Below are positions 8,135-15,827 of a stretch of DNA of 35,134 nucleotides, one piece after another. This stretch comes from Proteiniphilum sp. UBA5384 (GTDB taxonomy: Bacteria > Bacteroidota > Bacteroidia > Bacteroidales > Dysgonomonadaceae): the NCBI RefSeq assembly GCF_002410825.1, contig NZ_DHOS01000047.1, forward strand, positions 25,758 through 60,891. The letters are read 5' to 3'. Position 1 is the stretch's first letter; every line of letters begins with the position of its first letter. The notes below the pieces were generated by a model. That model did not search any database and had not been told where the DNA came from. It worked only from the letters and a program-made list of their open reading frames with translations. A program made the position numbers and the translations under genes.

Positions 8135-8761
8135 CTACCACAACACTGCCAGTATCTTTTTCATTTGTTTTCTGCACGGAGAATAACCTAAATAGAGGGA
8201 AATTTCTTCTTCCAGCTTTTTCACGGCTTTATAGAGATGGGTTTCGACAGTCCGTTGTGAAAGATCGAGAATTTTAGCGGTTTGCCGGGCGGTTAAACCA
8301 CTTTCCTTGATCATCTTGAAAACCTGTCGCTGCTGGGCAGGGAGATTTTTGATAAGTGTGTGCAGCCTTGCTGATAATTCCTTGTGTTCGATTAGTGATA
8401 GCGGTGTATCATCGGTCGACGGTTGTACCGGCAGCGGTTGTTCGTCGATAGGCACGACTTTGTTATTATTCCTCAACGCGTTCAAGCAACGGTTTTTCAC
8501 GCTTTTAAACAGGTAAATTTCGGGTGAGTCGATCCCATCAATGCGCTCACGATTCAGCCAGAGCCAGACGAACAGGTCGGAGACAACCTCTCCGGCTTTT
8601 CTGGTATCACCCAGATAACTCTTCGCAAAACCCAAAATAGTCTCATATTGCAATCGAAACAAAATATTGAATGCTGCTTTGTCTCCCTCTTTTATGCGGT
8701 AGAATAATTGTTGTATGTTGGGTTCGGGTTGTTGCATGCGACGGGTTTTGCATAAGGACAC
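8135..8761 (-). CDS. ECF RNA polymerase sigma-70 factor
   Basis: This is an ECF (sigma-E class) factor of the large Bacteroidetes group. Region 2 is visible as GDKAAFNILFRLQYETILGFAKSYLGD...VVSDLFVWLWLNRE, with PEIYLFKSVKNRCLNALR after it. Region 4 is LPAQQRQVFKMIKESGLTARQTAKILDLSQRTVETHLYKAVKKL, a clear sigma-4 helix-turn-helix. The first ATG gives 208 residues; Met9 at 8737 (MQQPEP) may be the true start, because the family usually begins close to region 2. Together with the FecR protein and STN-domain receptor on the same strand it forms a cell-surface signalling set. The normal sigma-fecR adjacency is interrupted by a toxin-antitoxin pair. I see no good TAnnTTTG promoter upstream. Confidence 0.92.
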   Translation of the reverse strand: MSLCKTRRMQQPEPNIQQLFYRIKEGDKAAFNILFRLQYETILGFAKSYLGDTRKAGEVVSDLFVWLWLNRERIDGIDSPEIYLFKSVKNRCLNALRNNNKVVPIDEQPLPVQPSTDDTPLSLIEHKELSARLHTLIKNLPAQQRQVFKMIKESGLTARQTAKILDLSQRTVETHLYKAVKKLEEEISLYLGYSPCRKQMKKILAVLW

Positions 8762-8847
8762 ATCAAAAGGAGGGAATACGTACCCGAAGGCTGAGAAATA
8801 TAGTTGTGGAATTTTTCCCCGAACATGGAAATAGTTATCAGGAGGTC

Positions 8848-8878
8848 TCTGTCAGTTGGTAAGAATGCCCTACCTTTG
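8848..8878 (+). promoter_or_regulatory. Promoter of a candidate small RNA
   Basis: A -33 box TCTG (8848-8851, one mismatch to TTTG), 19 bases, and a full-match -7 box TACCTTTG (8871-8878). It points right, toward an inverted-repeat terminator at 8938, with no coding region between. Both flanking genes are on the minus strand, so it does not serve either of them. Confidence 0.5.
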
Positions 8879-8883
8879 TTTCG

Positions 8884-8997
8884 GATTCATTAAAAATAGA
8901 ATTACGCGCATTGATTTTTTAATCCAACCAAAATCTTAACTATGTTTTTATTTTTTCGTAGTGATACGCAATTCTAAAAACATAGTTATTCTTTTTT
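8884..8997 (+). ncRNA. Candidate small RNA between sigma-factor gene and ilvE
   Basis: About 114 bases lie between a predicted start (near 8884) and the T-run after a strong hairpin. Two hairpins can be drawn. The first is ATTAAAAA (8889-8896) with TTTTTAAT (8916-8923). The second is the 13-bp stem 8938-8950/8975-8987 with a small nested CGTA/TACG stem. TAGAATT at 8897-8903 can instead pair with AATTCTA at 8970-8976, which would compete with the terminator stem. No known family is recognised and no expression evidence is available. The block could also simply be the terminator of ilvE. Confidence 0.4.
8938..8997. terminator. 13-bp inverted repeat with T-run, probable terminator
   Basis: The arms AACTATGTTTTTA (8938-8950) and its exact reverse complement (8975-8987) enclose a 24-base loop containing a second 4-bp stem. 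On the plus strand a run of six Ts (8992-8997) follows closely, a good intrinsic-terminator shape for a rightward transcript. It also lies just past the stop of the minus-strand ilvE (9025) and could end that transcript, although the minus-strand tail is less T-rich. Confidence 0.6.
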
Positions 8998-9024
8998 ACC
9001 CCCTTCCCAACGATATATTCCTAC

Positions 9025-10044
9025 TCACTCCAAAACCGTTACCCATCCGTATTTGTCGGGTTCATCGCCATATTGAATGGCACGCAGTTTTTCGTATAGT
9101 TTCTTGCTTACAGGCCCAGCTTCACCATTTTTGGAGAAATGATAACTTTTGTTTTCACTCAGGTCGTCGATCCGTAGAATGGGACTGATCACGGCGGCCG
9201 TGCCGCAGGCACCCGCTTCCTCGAAAGTGGCCAGTTCATCTTCCAATATCGGGCGACGTTCTACTTTCATTCCCATCTCTTCAGCAAGTTGCATCAGGCT
9301 CTTATTGGTGATGGAAGGCAGAATGGATTCCGATTTGGGGGTGATATAGGTATTGTCCCTGATCCCGAAGAAGTTGGCCGGACCACATTCGTCGATATAT
9401 TTCTTTTCTCTTGCATCGAGATAAAGCACGGCGGAATAACCCATCTCGTGTGCTTTCTCCCCTGAGCGCAGACTGGCAGCATAGTTTCCCCCTACCTTAA
9501 AAGTTCCGGTTCCGAGTGGGGCCGCCCGGTCATACTCACGCATAATGACCATGGGAGTGGGTTTGAACCCTTCTTTAAAGTAAGGGCCTACCGGGGTCAC
9601 AAAAATAAGGAAAGTGTATTCCTTGGCCGGTTTTACCCCCACCTGGGCGCTGGTGCCGATAAGCAACGGGCGGATATAGAGGGCCGCTCCACTTTCATAG
9701 GGAGGCACAAAGCGTGCATTCTTCTTTACAGCCAATAGCACCATCTCTTCAAACAGTTCCACCGGCAGTTCTGCCATCATGATACCGTGGCAGGAGGATT
9801 GCAGGCGCAAGGCATTCTCCCTCATCCGGAAAATACGGACCTTGCCGTCTTTCCCGCGAAATGCTTTCAGCCCTTCAAATGCTTCCTGCCCGTAATGCAG
9901 GCTGGTAGCCGCCATGTGGAGGTTGATATGTTCCGATGTTTCCAGCTCGGGGTCGCTCCATTTTCCGTCGCGGTAATGACTGCGTACGTTATAGTCTGTT
10001 TTCATGTAGCCGAATGACAAATTCGACCAATCGATTGCATCCAT
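9025..10044 (-). CDS. ilvE: Branched-chain amino acid aminotransferase
   Basis: This is a PLP fold-type IV aminotransferase that interconverts branched-chain amino acids and their keto acids, the last step of valine, leucine and isoleucine synthesis. The Schiff-base lysine is Lys183 in the motif FKVGGNYAAS; the PLP-phosphate region DECGPANFFGI and the later acidic segment FEEAGACGTAAVISP are also present. The chosen ATG at 10044 (MDAIDWSNLSFGY) gives 339 residues, normal for the family. The open frame extends to 10119, but that extension would begin upstream of the -7 box at 10088-10095 and is therefore rejected. The gene is divergent from dnaG and appears monocistronic, ending at the inverted repeat near 8938-8987. 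Confidence 0.95.
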   Translation of the reverse strand: MDAIDWSNLSFGYMKTDYNVRSHYRDGKWSDPELETSEHINLHMAATSLHYGQEAFEGLKAFRGKDGKVRIFRMRENALRLQSSCHGIMMAELPVELFEEMVLLAVKKNARFVPPYESGAALYIRPLLIGTSAQVGVKPAKEYTFLIFVTPVGPYFKEGFKPTPMVIMREYDRAAPLGTGTFKVGGNYAASLRSGEKAHEMGYSAVLYLDAREKKYIDECGPANFFGIRDNTYITPKSESILPSITNKSLMQLAEEMGMKVERRPILEDELATFEEAGACGTAAVISPILRIDDLSENKSYHFSKNGEAGPVSKKLYEKLRAIQYGDEPDKYGWVTVLE

Positions 10045-10087
10045 CTTCTTAATATTTAATAGTATTTGAGTTAGACTAAATACACTA

Positions 10088-10095
10088 CAAATATA
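10088..10095 (-). promoter_or_regulatory. -7 promoter element of ilvE
   Basis: On the minus strand this reads TATATTTG, a full TAnnTTTG match. The predicted start near 10082 gives a leader of about 38 bases to the ATG at 10044. No convincing TTTG -33 box is seen at the expected distance. The position decides between the two possible ilvE starts. Confidence 0.5.
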
Positions 10096-10156
10096 GGACT
10101 TTATTTTTTCAATTAGCATTCTTTTACAGGAAAAATGAGTATTTTCGTGCTGCCAA

Positions 10157-12184
10157 ATGATTGACCAGATAACTATAGGACGTATTCAGGATGCGGCACA
10201 AATTGTAGATGTCGTGTCCGACTTTGTCACGCTCAAGCGCAGGGGTGTGAACTGGGTGGGCTTGTGTCCGTTCCATGACGACCGCACGCCTTCGTTTTAC
10301 GTCTCTCCCGCCAAGAATATCTGCAAGTGTTTTGCTTGCGGCGAGGGGGGAACCCCGATACACTTCGTGATGAAACACGAACAGCTCTCTTACTACGAAG
10401 CGCTGAAGTACCTCGCTAAGAAGTACAATATCGAGGTGGTGGAAAAAGAGCTGACCAATGAGGAGAAGCAGGCGCAAAGCGATCGCGAGAGTATGTTTAT
10501 CCTCAATGAGTATGCCCGCGATTATTTTGTTCAGCTATTGCATACCCATCCCGAAGGTAAGGCGGTTGGCCTTAGCTATTTCAAGGAAAGAGGATTCCGG
10601 GATGACATTATAAAAAAATTCCAACTGGGCTACAGTTTGGAGCAACGTGACGCCTTTTCGGTCGAAGCGCAGAAAGCCGGGTATAAACGGGATTTCCTGC
10701 TGAAAACGGGATTGTCTACCGGTAATGAAGGGCAGCCGCTGTACGATCGTTTCCGGGGAAGGGTCCTTTTCCCTGTCCATACACTCTCCGGTAAGGTGGT
10801 CGCCTTTGGCGGACGCATTCTCAAAAAGGTAGAGAATACCGGGAAGTATGTGAATTCGCCCGAAAGCGAAATCTATTCCAAAAGCAAGGAGCTCTACGGG
10901 ATCTATTTTGCCAAGAACGCCATCGTAAAACAGGATAAGTGCTTTCTGGTGGAAGGATATACCGATGTGATCTCGATGCACCAGGCGGGCATTGAAAATG
11001 TGGTGGCTTCGTCGGGGACGGCGCTTACTTACGGCCAGATCCGCATGATCCACCGTTTTTCAGAGAATATCACCGTCTTGTATGACGGTGATGCAGCAGG
11101 GATTAAAGCGGCTTTGAGGGGTATCGACCTGCTGTTGGAAGACGGTATGAACGTGAAAGTGGTACTTCTCCCCCAAGGAGAGGATCCCGACTCGTTTGCC
11201 AGAAAACAGAATGCAGAAGGTTTTCATCGATATATTGCTGAAAATGAAGCGGATTTCATCCGGTTTAAAACACAACTGCTGCTCAAAGAGGTAGGCGATG
11301 ACCCTGTCAAGCGGGCGGGACTGATATCAAACGTGGTAGAGAGTATTTCACTGATACCTAATACGATTACCCGCTCTGTCTATATCCAGGAATGTTCCCA
11401 GCTGTTGGACATGCAGGAGCGTGTACTGATTTCAGAGATCAACAAGATACGCCGCCGCAACTACGAAAAGAAAAAGGATCAGAAGGAGAAAGAATCTGTC
11501 TTACAACCCGATCGCGAACTGGAGGATATTCCCATATCCGGGGAAGAGGTGAGAATCAGGGTATCTTCAAAAAGTCCTTACGAAAAATATGAAAAAGAGA
11601 TACTCCGTTATGTGATCCGCTACGGTAACCGGCCGATTTACCGGAAGTTTGAGAAACAAAAACGGAAACAGGGAAAGGAGGTCATCGAGGAGGATGTGCT
11701 GGTGGAAGAGGGACCGGGTGTCACCGAATTTGTGAAGTTCGACCTGGAGCGTGATAATATCACATTTACCACCAGCCTGTACGGACGGATTTTTGAAGAA
11801 GCCGTGGCGTATATGGAGGAGACGGATTTTGATGCCGGCCGCCACTTCCTGTCGCATGCCGATCCGGCCATCAGCAAATTGGCGTCGGAGTTAATGAGCG
11901 ACCGCTATCACCTGAGTAAGATCCATGCGAAGATATTGGGTGAGGAAATTGATGATAAAAGTTCGCGACTATTGGAGGAGAATCTGCTGAATTCCTATGT
12001 ACCCCGTGCTACTACTGAGCTGAAAAATGCCTACGTACTGCAACAGATAAAGCAGATAAAAGAGGAGATGAAACATACTAGCGAAGATGATTCTCTTTCA
12101 CTTATTGTCCGGCTGCAACAGTTGCAGGAGATAAAGAAAATTCTCTCGAAAGAGTTAGGAGAGAGGATAATACTAAAATATTAG
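10157..12184 (+). CDS. dnaG: DNA primase
   Basis: This 675-residue primase makes RNA primers at the replication fork. The N-terminal CHC2 zinc-binding domain has ligands Cys37, His40, Cys58 and Cys61 (LCPFH...CKCFACG). The RNA-polymerase core follows, with the TOPRIM metal-binding residues in FLVEGYTDVISMHQAG (catalytic Glu) and VLYDGDAAG (Asp-x-Asp). The C-terminal third is charged and helical, fitting the helicase-binding domain. A lysine/glutamate-rich linker (RRRNYEKKKDQKEKE) and a longer-than-usual tail make it slightly larger than the E. coli enzyme. It is not in the classical rpsU-dnaG-rpoD macromolecular-synthesis operon. It starts 112 bp from the divergent ilvE start, and I see no strong promoter for it. 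Confidence 0.97.
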   Translation: MIDQITIGRIQDAAQIVDVVSDFVTLKRRGVNWVGLCPFHDDRTPSFYVSPAKNICKCFACGEGGTPIHFVMKHEQLSYYEALKYLAKKYNIEVVEKELTNEEKQAQSDRESMFILNEYARDYFVQLLHTHPEGKAVGLSYFKERGFRDDIIKKFQLGYSLEQRDAFSVEAQKAGYKRDFLLKTGLSTGNEGQPLYDRFRGRVLFPVHTLSGKVVAFGGRILKKVENTGKYVNSPESEIYSKSKELYGIYFAKNAIVKQDKCFLVEGYTDVISMHQAGIENVVASSGTALTYGQIRMIHRFSENITVLYDGDAAGIKAALRGIDLLLEDGMNVKVVLLPQGEDPDSFARKQNAEGFHRYIAENEADFIRFKTQLLLKEVGDDPVKRAGLISNVVESISLIPNTITRSVYIQECSQLLDMQERVLISEINKIRRRNYEKKKDQKEKESVLQPDRELEDIPISGEEVRIRVSSKSPYEKYEKEILRYVIRYGNRPIYRKFEKQKRKQGKEVIEEDVLVEEGPGVTEFVKFDLERDNITFTTSLYGRIFEEAVAYMEETDFDAGRHFLSHADPAISKLASELMSDRYHLSKIHAKILGEEIDDKSSRLLEENLLNSYVPRATTELKNAYVLQQIKQIKEEMKHTSEDDSLSLIVRLQQLQEIKKILSKELGERIILKY

Positions 12185-12199
12185 GCTATGCAATAATAG

Positions 12200-12231
12200 G
12201 TCATTAGTCCATTGGTAATTAGTAATTAAAA
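12200..12231. repeat. Degenerate octamer repeats before an ABC ATPase start codon
   Basis: Four 8-base units end 3 bases before the ATG at 12235: GTCATTAG, TCCATTGG, TAATTAGT and AATTAAAA. The 17 bases at 12211-12227 are identical to 23779-23795 in the leader of the ArsC-family gene. Related octamers precede dapL and the siderophore-binding protein. Confidence 0.6.
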
Positions 12232-12234
12232 TAG

Positions 12235-13134
12235 ATGTACTTAGAAACCAGGAATGTAGTAAAACAATATGCCAATCATCTGGCATTGAATAATGTGAGT
12301 ATTGAGGTGCCCCGTGCCACAGTCTTTGGGTTGTTAGGCCCGAACGGTGCGGGTAAGACTACGTTGATCCGCATCATTACCCGTATTACTGCTCCCGACA
12401 GTGGAGAAGTGATGATTGACGGAACTCCTTCAAAAGCTGAGGATGTGTACAAGATAGGTTACTTGCCTGAAGAGCGTGGATTGTACAAAAAGATGAAGGT
12501 AGGTGAGCAGGCGATGTATCTGGCGCAACTGAGGGGATTGTCGAAGAAAGATGCTCATCGGGAACTGATGATATGGTTTAAACGGTTCGGCATTATGGAC
12601 TGGTACAACCGTAAAGTAGAGGAGTTGTCGAAGGGGATGCAACAGAAAGTTCAGTTTATCTCCACCGTGATCCATAATCCCGACTTGCTGATTTTTGATG
12701 AGCCTTTCAGTGGTTTCGACCCTGTGAATGCGGATATTGTGAAGCGAGAGATGCTCCGACTCAAAGAGGAGGGAAAGACCATCATCCTCTCCACTCATAA
12801 TATGGAGTCGGTAGAGGAGTTGTGTGATAATATCGCGCTGATCCATAAGTCGCAGGTAGTATTACAGGGGAAAGTATTCGATATCCGCAAGGAACATCGT
12901 CCCAATATTTTTCGCTTTCGCCTGACGGGAAGTGAATTTGATTTGGAGCATCCTTCTTTTACATTGTTGTCAAAAGAACGTTATCATGAATTCATCAATT
13001 TGCGTATCCAAAAAGTAGGTGATATCAGCAACAATGAATTGGTGAAATTAATTCTTAATAAGTATGAAGTAGTGAGTTATGATGAAGAACTACCTACCAT
13101 GAACGACGTATTTATCAGAACCGTAACGAAATAA
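12235..13134 (+). CDS. ABC-2 type exporter ATP-binding protein
   Basis: This 299-residue ATPase of an ABC-2 (NatA-like) exporter has Walker A GPNGAGKT at residues 35-42, signature LSKGMQQ, Walker B LLIFDEPFSGFDP and H-loop STHNM. A C-terminal extension of about 80 residues resembles the DUF4162 domain common in NatA-type ATPases. The permease gene follows after 110 bp and is the obvious partner. NatAB-like systems export Na+ or other small substrates, but the substrate cannot be told from sequence. The gene is 50 bp downstream of dnaG, separated by octamer repeats. It may be read from the dnaG transcript, as no separate promoter is visible. Confidence 0.92.
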   Translation: MYLETRNVVKQYANHLALNNVSIEVPRATVFGLLGPNGAGKTTLIRIITRITAPDSGEVMIDGTPSKAEDVYKIGYLPEERGLYKKMKVGEQAMYLAQLRGLSKKDAHRELMIWFKRFGIMDWYNRKVEELSKGMQQKVQFISTVIHNPDLLIFDEPFSGFDPVNADIVKREMLRLKEEGKTIILSTHNMESVEELCDNIALIHKSQVVLQGKVFDIRKEHRPNIFRFRLTGSEFDLEHPSFTLLSKERYHEFINLRIQKVGDISNNELVKLILNKYEVVSYDEELPTMNDVFIRTVTK

Positions 13135-13244
13135 TACGCACGATCTAAAAATAACCGAATGTTTGTGACAAACGAATGCAGAGAAAACCTTGTTTATTAT
13201 GTTGAGCCTGGCAAACATTTGAATTTACGGAATAAATTTGAATT

Positions 13245-14558
13245 ATGAACAAATTAGGTTTAGTAATCCAACGAGAATATATTACCCGAGTAAGGAAAAA
13301 ATCATTCATTATTCTCACTCTTCTTATGCCGGTGCTGATGGTGGCATTGACCATGGTGCCCCTGTGGCTTTCCACGCTCAACGACGGTAATGTAAAGAAT
13401 GTGGCCGTCATCGACAACACGGGTATCTATGCGACCCTGTTGAAGTCAACCGACGCTTATCAGTTCCAGGTCATTGGTGCATCGGAACAACGGGACACGG
13501 AGTCGCGATTGGGAAAGGATTTATTTGCTATTTTGCAAATTACTGAGGACTTGCACAAAGACCCTCGTGCCGTTTCACTCACATCCCAGAAGCAGGCGCC
13601 GCAAGAATTGCAGTCGATAATTGTGAGTGTGCTGAGTGAGAAGGTGACACAGCAAAAATTGGATGATCTTTCTTTATCGGGCAACGTGGATATGGAAGCC
13701 ATTACACAGGTTCGTTCCATCGTGGAAGAAGGGTCAAAAGTCTCACTGCGCACATTCCGACTCGACAGTGGTGGAGGTGTCTCAGAATCGTCTACCGAAT
13801 TGGCGACCATCATCGGCATGCTGTTCACTATCCTTATCTACATGTTTATACTGATGTATGGGAATATGGTTATGCAGGCGGTGTTGGAAGAGAAAAAGAG
13901 CCGTATCGTAGAGGTGATGGTCTCTTCCGTAAAACCGGTCAACCTATTGGTCGGTAAGATAATAGGGATAGGATTGGTGGGAATTACTCAATTGGTTATC
14001 TGGGGGATATTAATGGGACTCTTTTTTAGTGGACTCTCCTTTTTTATCGCTTCTTCCGGACAAATGAGCGCGGCGGCCATGCCGCCCGAAATGGGCAACT
14101 TTGAAATAGAAGGAATGATGAGTACCGTGATGTCCATCAACTGGTTAGAGATTGGATTTTATTTCATCCTCTTTTTTATAGGAGGATATATTTTGTATGC
14201 GTCTATCTTTGCCATGTTCGCATCCGCAGTGGATAGCGAGGAGGACACCGGGCAGTTCATGACGCCTGTAACACTTATTATTGTATTTGCCTTCCTGGCA
14301 GGATTTTATAGCGTGAACAATCCCGATGGGCCGTTGGCCTTCTGGACATCGTTAATTCCGTTCAGTTCGCCTATTGTAATGATGGTGCGTATACCGTTTG
14401 GTATTCCGTTGTGGGAAAAATTGCTATCGGTCGTATTGCTCTATGGTACATTTATACTTATTGCCATCCTTTCTGCCAAAATTTACAGGGTTGGTATACT
14501 GATGTACGGTAAGAAACCTTCCATCAAAGAAATGCTTAAATGGGTAAAGTATAAATAA
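13245..14558 (+). CDS. ABC-2 type exporter permease (NatB-like)
   Basis: This is a 437-residue ABC-2 family permease. The first transmembrane helix lies at about 21-44 (FIILTLLMPVLMVALTMVPL), followed by a large extracytoplasmic domain of about 140 residues. Five further helices begin near IIGMLFTILIYMFILMYG and end near GTFILIAILSAKIYRVGI. The conserved VLEEKKSRIVEVMVSSVKP coupling helix that contacts the ATPase is present. Helices and loop order match NatB/YhaP-like exporters. The 110-bp gap from the ATPase contains a small palindrome, GTTTGTGACAAAC at 13161-13173. A TAnnTTTG match 4 bases before the ATG is too close to act as its promoter. Confidence 0.92.
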   Translation: MNKLGLVIQREYITRVRKKSFIILTLLMPVLMVALTMVPLWLSTLNDGNVKNVAVIDNTGIYATLLKSTDAYQFQVIGASEQRDTESRLGKDLFAILQITEDLHKDPRAVSLTSQKQAPQELQSIIVSVLSEKVTQQKLDDLSLSGNVDMEAITQVRSIVEEGSKVSLRTFRLDSGGGVSESSTELATIIGMLFTILIYMFILMYGNMVMQAVLEEKKSRIVEVMVSSVKPVNLLVGKIIGIGLVGITQLVIWGILMGLFFSGLSFFIASSGQMSAAAMPPEMGNFEIEGMMSTVMSINWLEIGFYFILFFIGGYILYASIFAMFASAVDSEEDTGQFMTPVTLIIVFAFLAGFYSVNNPDGPLAFWTSLIPFSSPIVMMVRIPFGIPLWEKLLSVVLLYGTFILIAILSAKIYRVGILMYGKKPSIKEMLKWVKYK

Positions 14559-14572
14559 AATTTTGATTTAAA

Positions 14573-14607
14573 TTTGCTTTTAAAATCGACAAAAAGAAGT
14601 ATTTTTG
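14573..14607 (+). promoter_or_regulatory. Promoter-like element upstream of dapF
   Basis: TTTG at 14573-14576, a 23-base spacer (slightly long), and a full-match -7 box TATTTTTG at 14600-14607. The predicted start is near 14613. It would drive a noncoding block that ends in the hairpin at 14745-14786, or dapF itself if that hairpin is read through. Confidence 0.4.
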
Positions 14608-14612
14608 TGGAA

Positions 14613-14786
14613 AAACAAACAATTGTCTATTGAAATCGGTTTTTTTAGACGGAAGTATTTTTTATGTAGAAATATCTCCACTTGAGTTTTCTTCTTTCGG
14701 AACAATTTAGTTTGGTAAATCGGACGTTTATCCTATATAATCTTAAAGCACTTGCCTGGTTCTATGGAATCACGCAGGTGCTTTTT
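14613..14786 (+). ncRNA. Candidate small RNA or attenuated leader before dapF
   Basis: About 174 bases without a coding region lie between a promoter-like element and an intrinsic-terminator hairpin, all on the strand of dapF. The word GAAGTATTTTT occurs twice (14597 and 14652 region). It resembles no riboswitch I recognise, and the lysine-riboswitch core is not apparent. Either it is a free-standing small RNA, or a transcription-attenuation leader controlling dapF-dapL. The 3' UTR of the exporter operon is a third reading. Confidence 0.35.
14745..14786 (+). terminator. Intrinsic terminator upstream of dapF
   Basis: The stem AAAGCACTTGC (14745-14755) pairs with GCAGGTGCTTT (14774-14784), 11 pairs with one G-U wobble, around an 18-base loop. 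The right arm runs into a run of five Ts. It ends either the exporter operon transcript or the candidate noncoding RNA. Confidence 0.65.
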
Positions 14787-14850
14787 GGGGATGACAGATT
14801 ACTATTTCCACTTCGAAGACTGTTTTAGTAGATAGATAAAAAAGATAATT

Positions 14851-15690
14851 ATGCAATTCGAGAAAATGCAGGCCGCAGGCAACGACTATATTTATGTCAA
14901 CCTATTCGAAGAGCAGGTTGAAGATCCTGAAGTATTGTCCCGACAGATAAGTGATCGCCATTTCGGTATCGGGAGTGACGGCCTTGTGCTTATCGGACCT
15001 GATACAGAAGGAGATTTTTCGATGAAGATGTATAATGCCGACGGAAGTGAAGGCGCGATGTGCGGCAATGCGGCGCGTTGCGTAGGAAAATATCTTTATG
15101 AAAGAGGATTGACCACAAAAAAAGAGATTGCATTAAATACTAAGTCGGGGATAAAATATCTTTCGTTGATGATAAATCCACAGAGCAATGAAGTCGAAAG
15201 AGTCCGGGTGAATATGGGAGAAGCGGTCTTCTCTGATTCGGATGCATCATATCCTCTGGTCACCATTCCCGGAATGGTGAATTATCCCCTGCAGGTGGAT
15301 GGACATGAGTACCCAATCACTTTTGTCTCCATGGGCAATCCGCATGTGGTCATCTTTATGGATGGCATTGATGAACTTGAAATAGAGAAGATCGGCCCGC
15401 AGATCGAACATAACCCCCTCTTCCCGCAACGTACTAATGTGGAATTTGTCGAGGTTACCGACCGGTCGCATTTGAAAATGAGGGTATGGGAAAGGGGAAG
15501 TGGAGAAACGCTTGCCTGTGGAAGCGGCGCCTGTGCTTCGCTGGTCGCCGGAGTGATCACAGGCCGGTGCGATCCCAAAGCATCGATTCAACTCAAAGGC
15601 GGCACCCTTGAGGTTGAGTGGGAGAAAGACAATAACCAGGTCTTCCTTACCGGAGACGCCCGGTTTGTGTTCCGGGGCGAATTTTTTTAA
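14851..15690 (+). CDS. dapF: Diaminopimelate epimerase
   Basis: This 279-residue enzyme converts LL- to meso-diaminopimelate, for lysine and peptidoglycan. The two catalytic cysteines are visible: Cys71 in NADGSEGAMCGNAARC and Cys223 in GSGETLACGSGACAS. The substrate-binding N-terminal AAGNDY motif (residues 8-13) and GNPHVV are present. Length and both half-domains are normal. The next gene is dapL, whose product is LL-diaminopimelate, so the pair forms the last two steps to meso-DAP by the aminotransferase route. The 292 bp upstream hold a promoter-like element and an intrinsic terminator, so expression may be attenuated or may come from a weak promoter I cannot see. Confidence 0.97.
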   Translation: MQFEKMQAAGNDYIYVNLFEEQVEDPEVLSRQISDRHFGIGSDGLVLIGPDTEGDFSMKMYNADGSEGAMCGNAARCVGKYLYERGLTTKKEIALNTKSGIKYLSLMINPQSNEVERVRVNMGEAVFSDSDASYPLVTIPGMVNYPLQVDGHEYPITFVSMGNPHVVIFMDGIDELEIEKIGPQIEHNPLFPQRTNVEFVEVTDRSHLKMRVWERGSGETLACGSGACASLVAGVITGRCDPKASIQLKGGTLEVEWEKDNNQVFLTGDARFVFRGEFF

Positions 15691-15722
15691 AGTGGATAAG
15701 CGACTGAGTGGTTGGGCAATAC

Positions 15723-15823
15723 CAAACTTCTTGACTTCTCAACTTCCGACTTCTTTTCTAATTACTCTTATTAGCATATTATTCACATTAGCACATCAGT
15801 AAATTATCAAATCATCAAATCAA
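15723..15823. repeat. Octamer tandem repeats in the dapF-dapL spacer
   Basis: Two blocks of period 8 are visible. At 15723-15754 the units CAAACTTC, TTGACTTC and TCAACTTC share ACTTC, and a fourth, CGACTTCT, is related. At 15784-15823 five units end four bases before the dapL start, beginning CACATTAG, CACATCAG and TAAATTAT. The second block aligns with 20044-20075 before the siderophore-binding protein gene (26 of 32 bases). Confidence 0.65.
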
Positions 15824-15827
15824 ATAT

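Noticed and set aside
10045..10119. N-terminal extension of ilvE by 25 codons
   Set aside because: The extension does not resemble the family and begins upstream of the -7 box at 10088-10095, so it would not be in the mRNA.
13161..13173. GTTTGTGACAAAC palindrome as an operator
   Set aside because: Only 5-bp arms, no promoter beside it and a position between two genes of one operon; too weak to claim.
13233..13240. TAAATTTG as a promoter for the exporter permease
   Set aside because: It ends 4 bases before the ATG, so transcription would start inside the gene.
14613..14786. Lysine riboswitch upstream of dapF
   Set aside because: None of the conserved lysine-riboswitch core is recognisable; only the terminator hairpin is clear.
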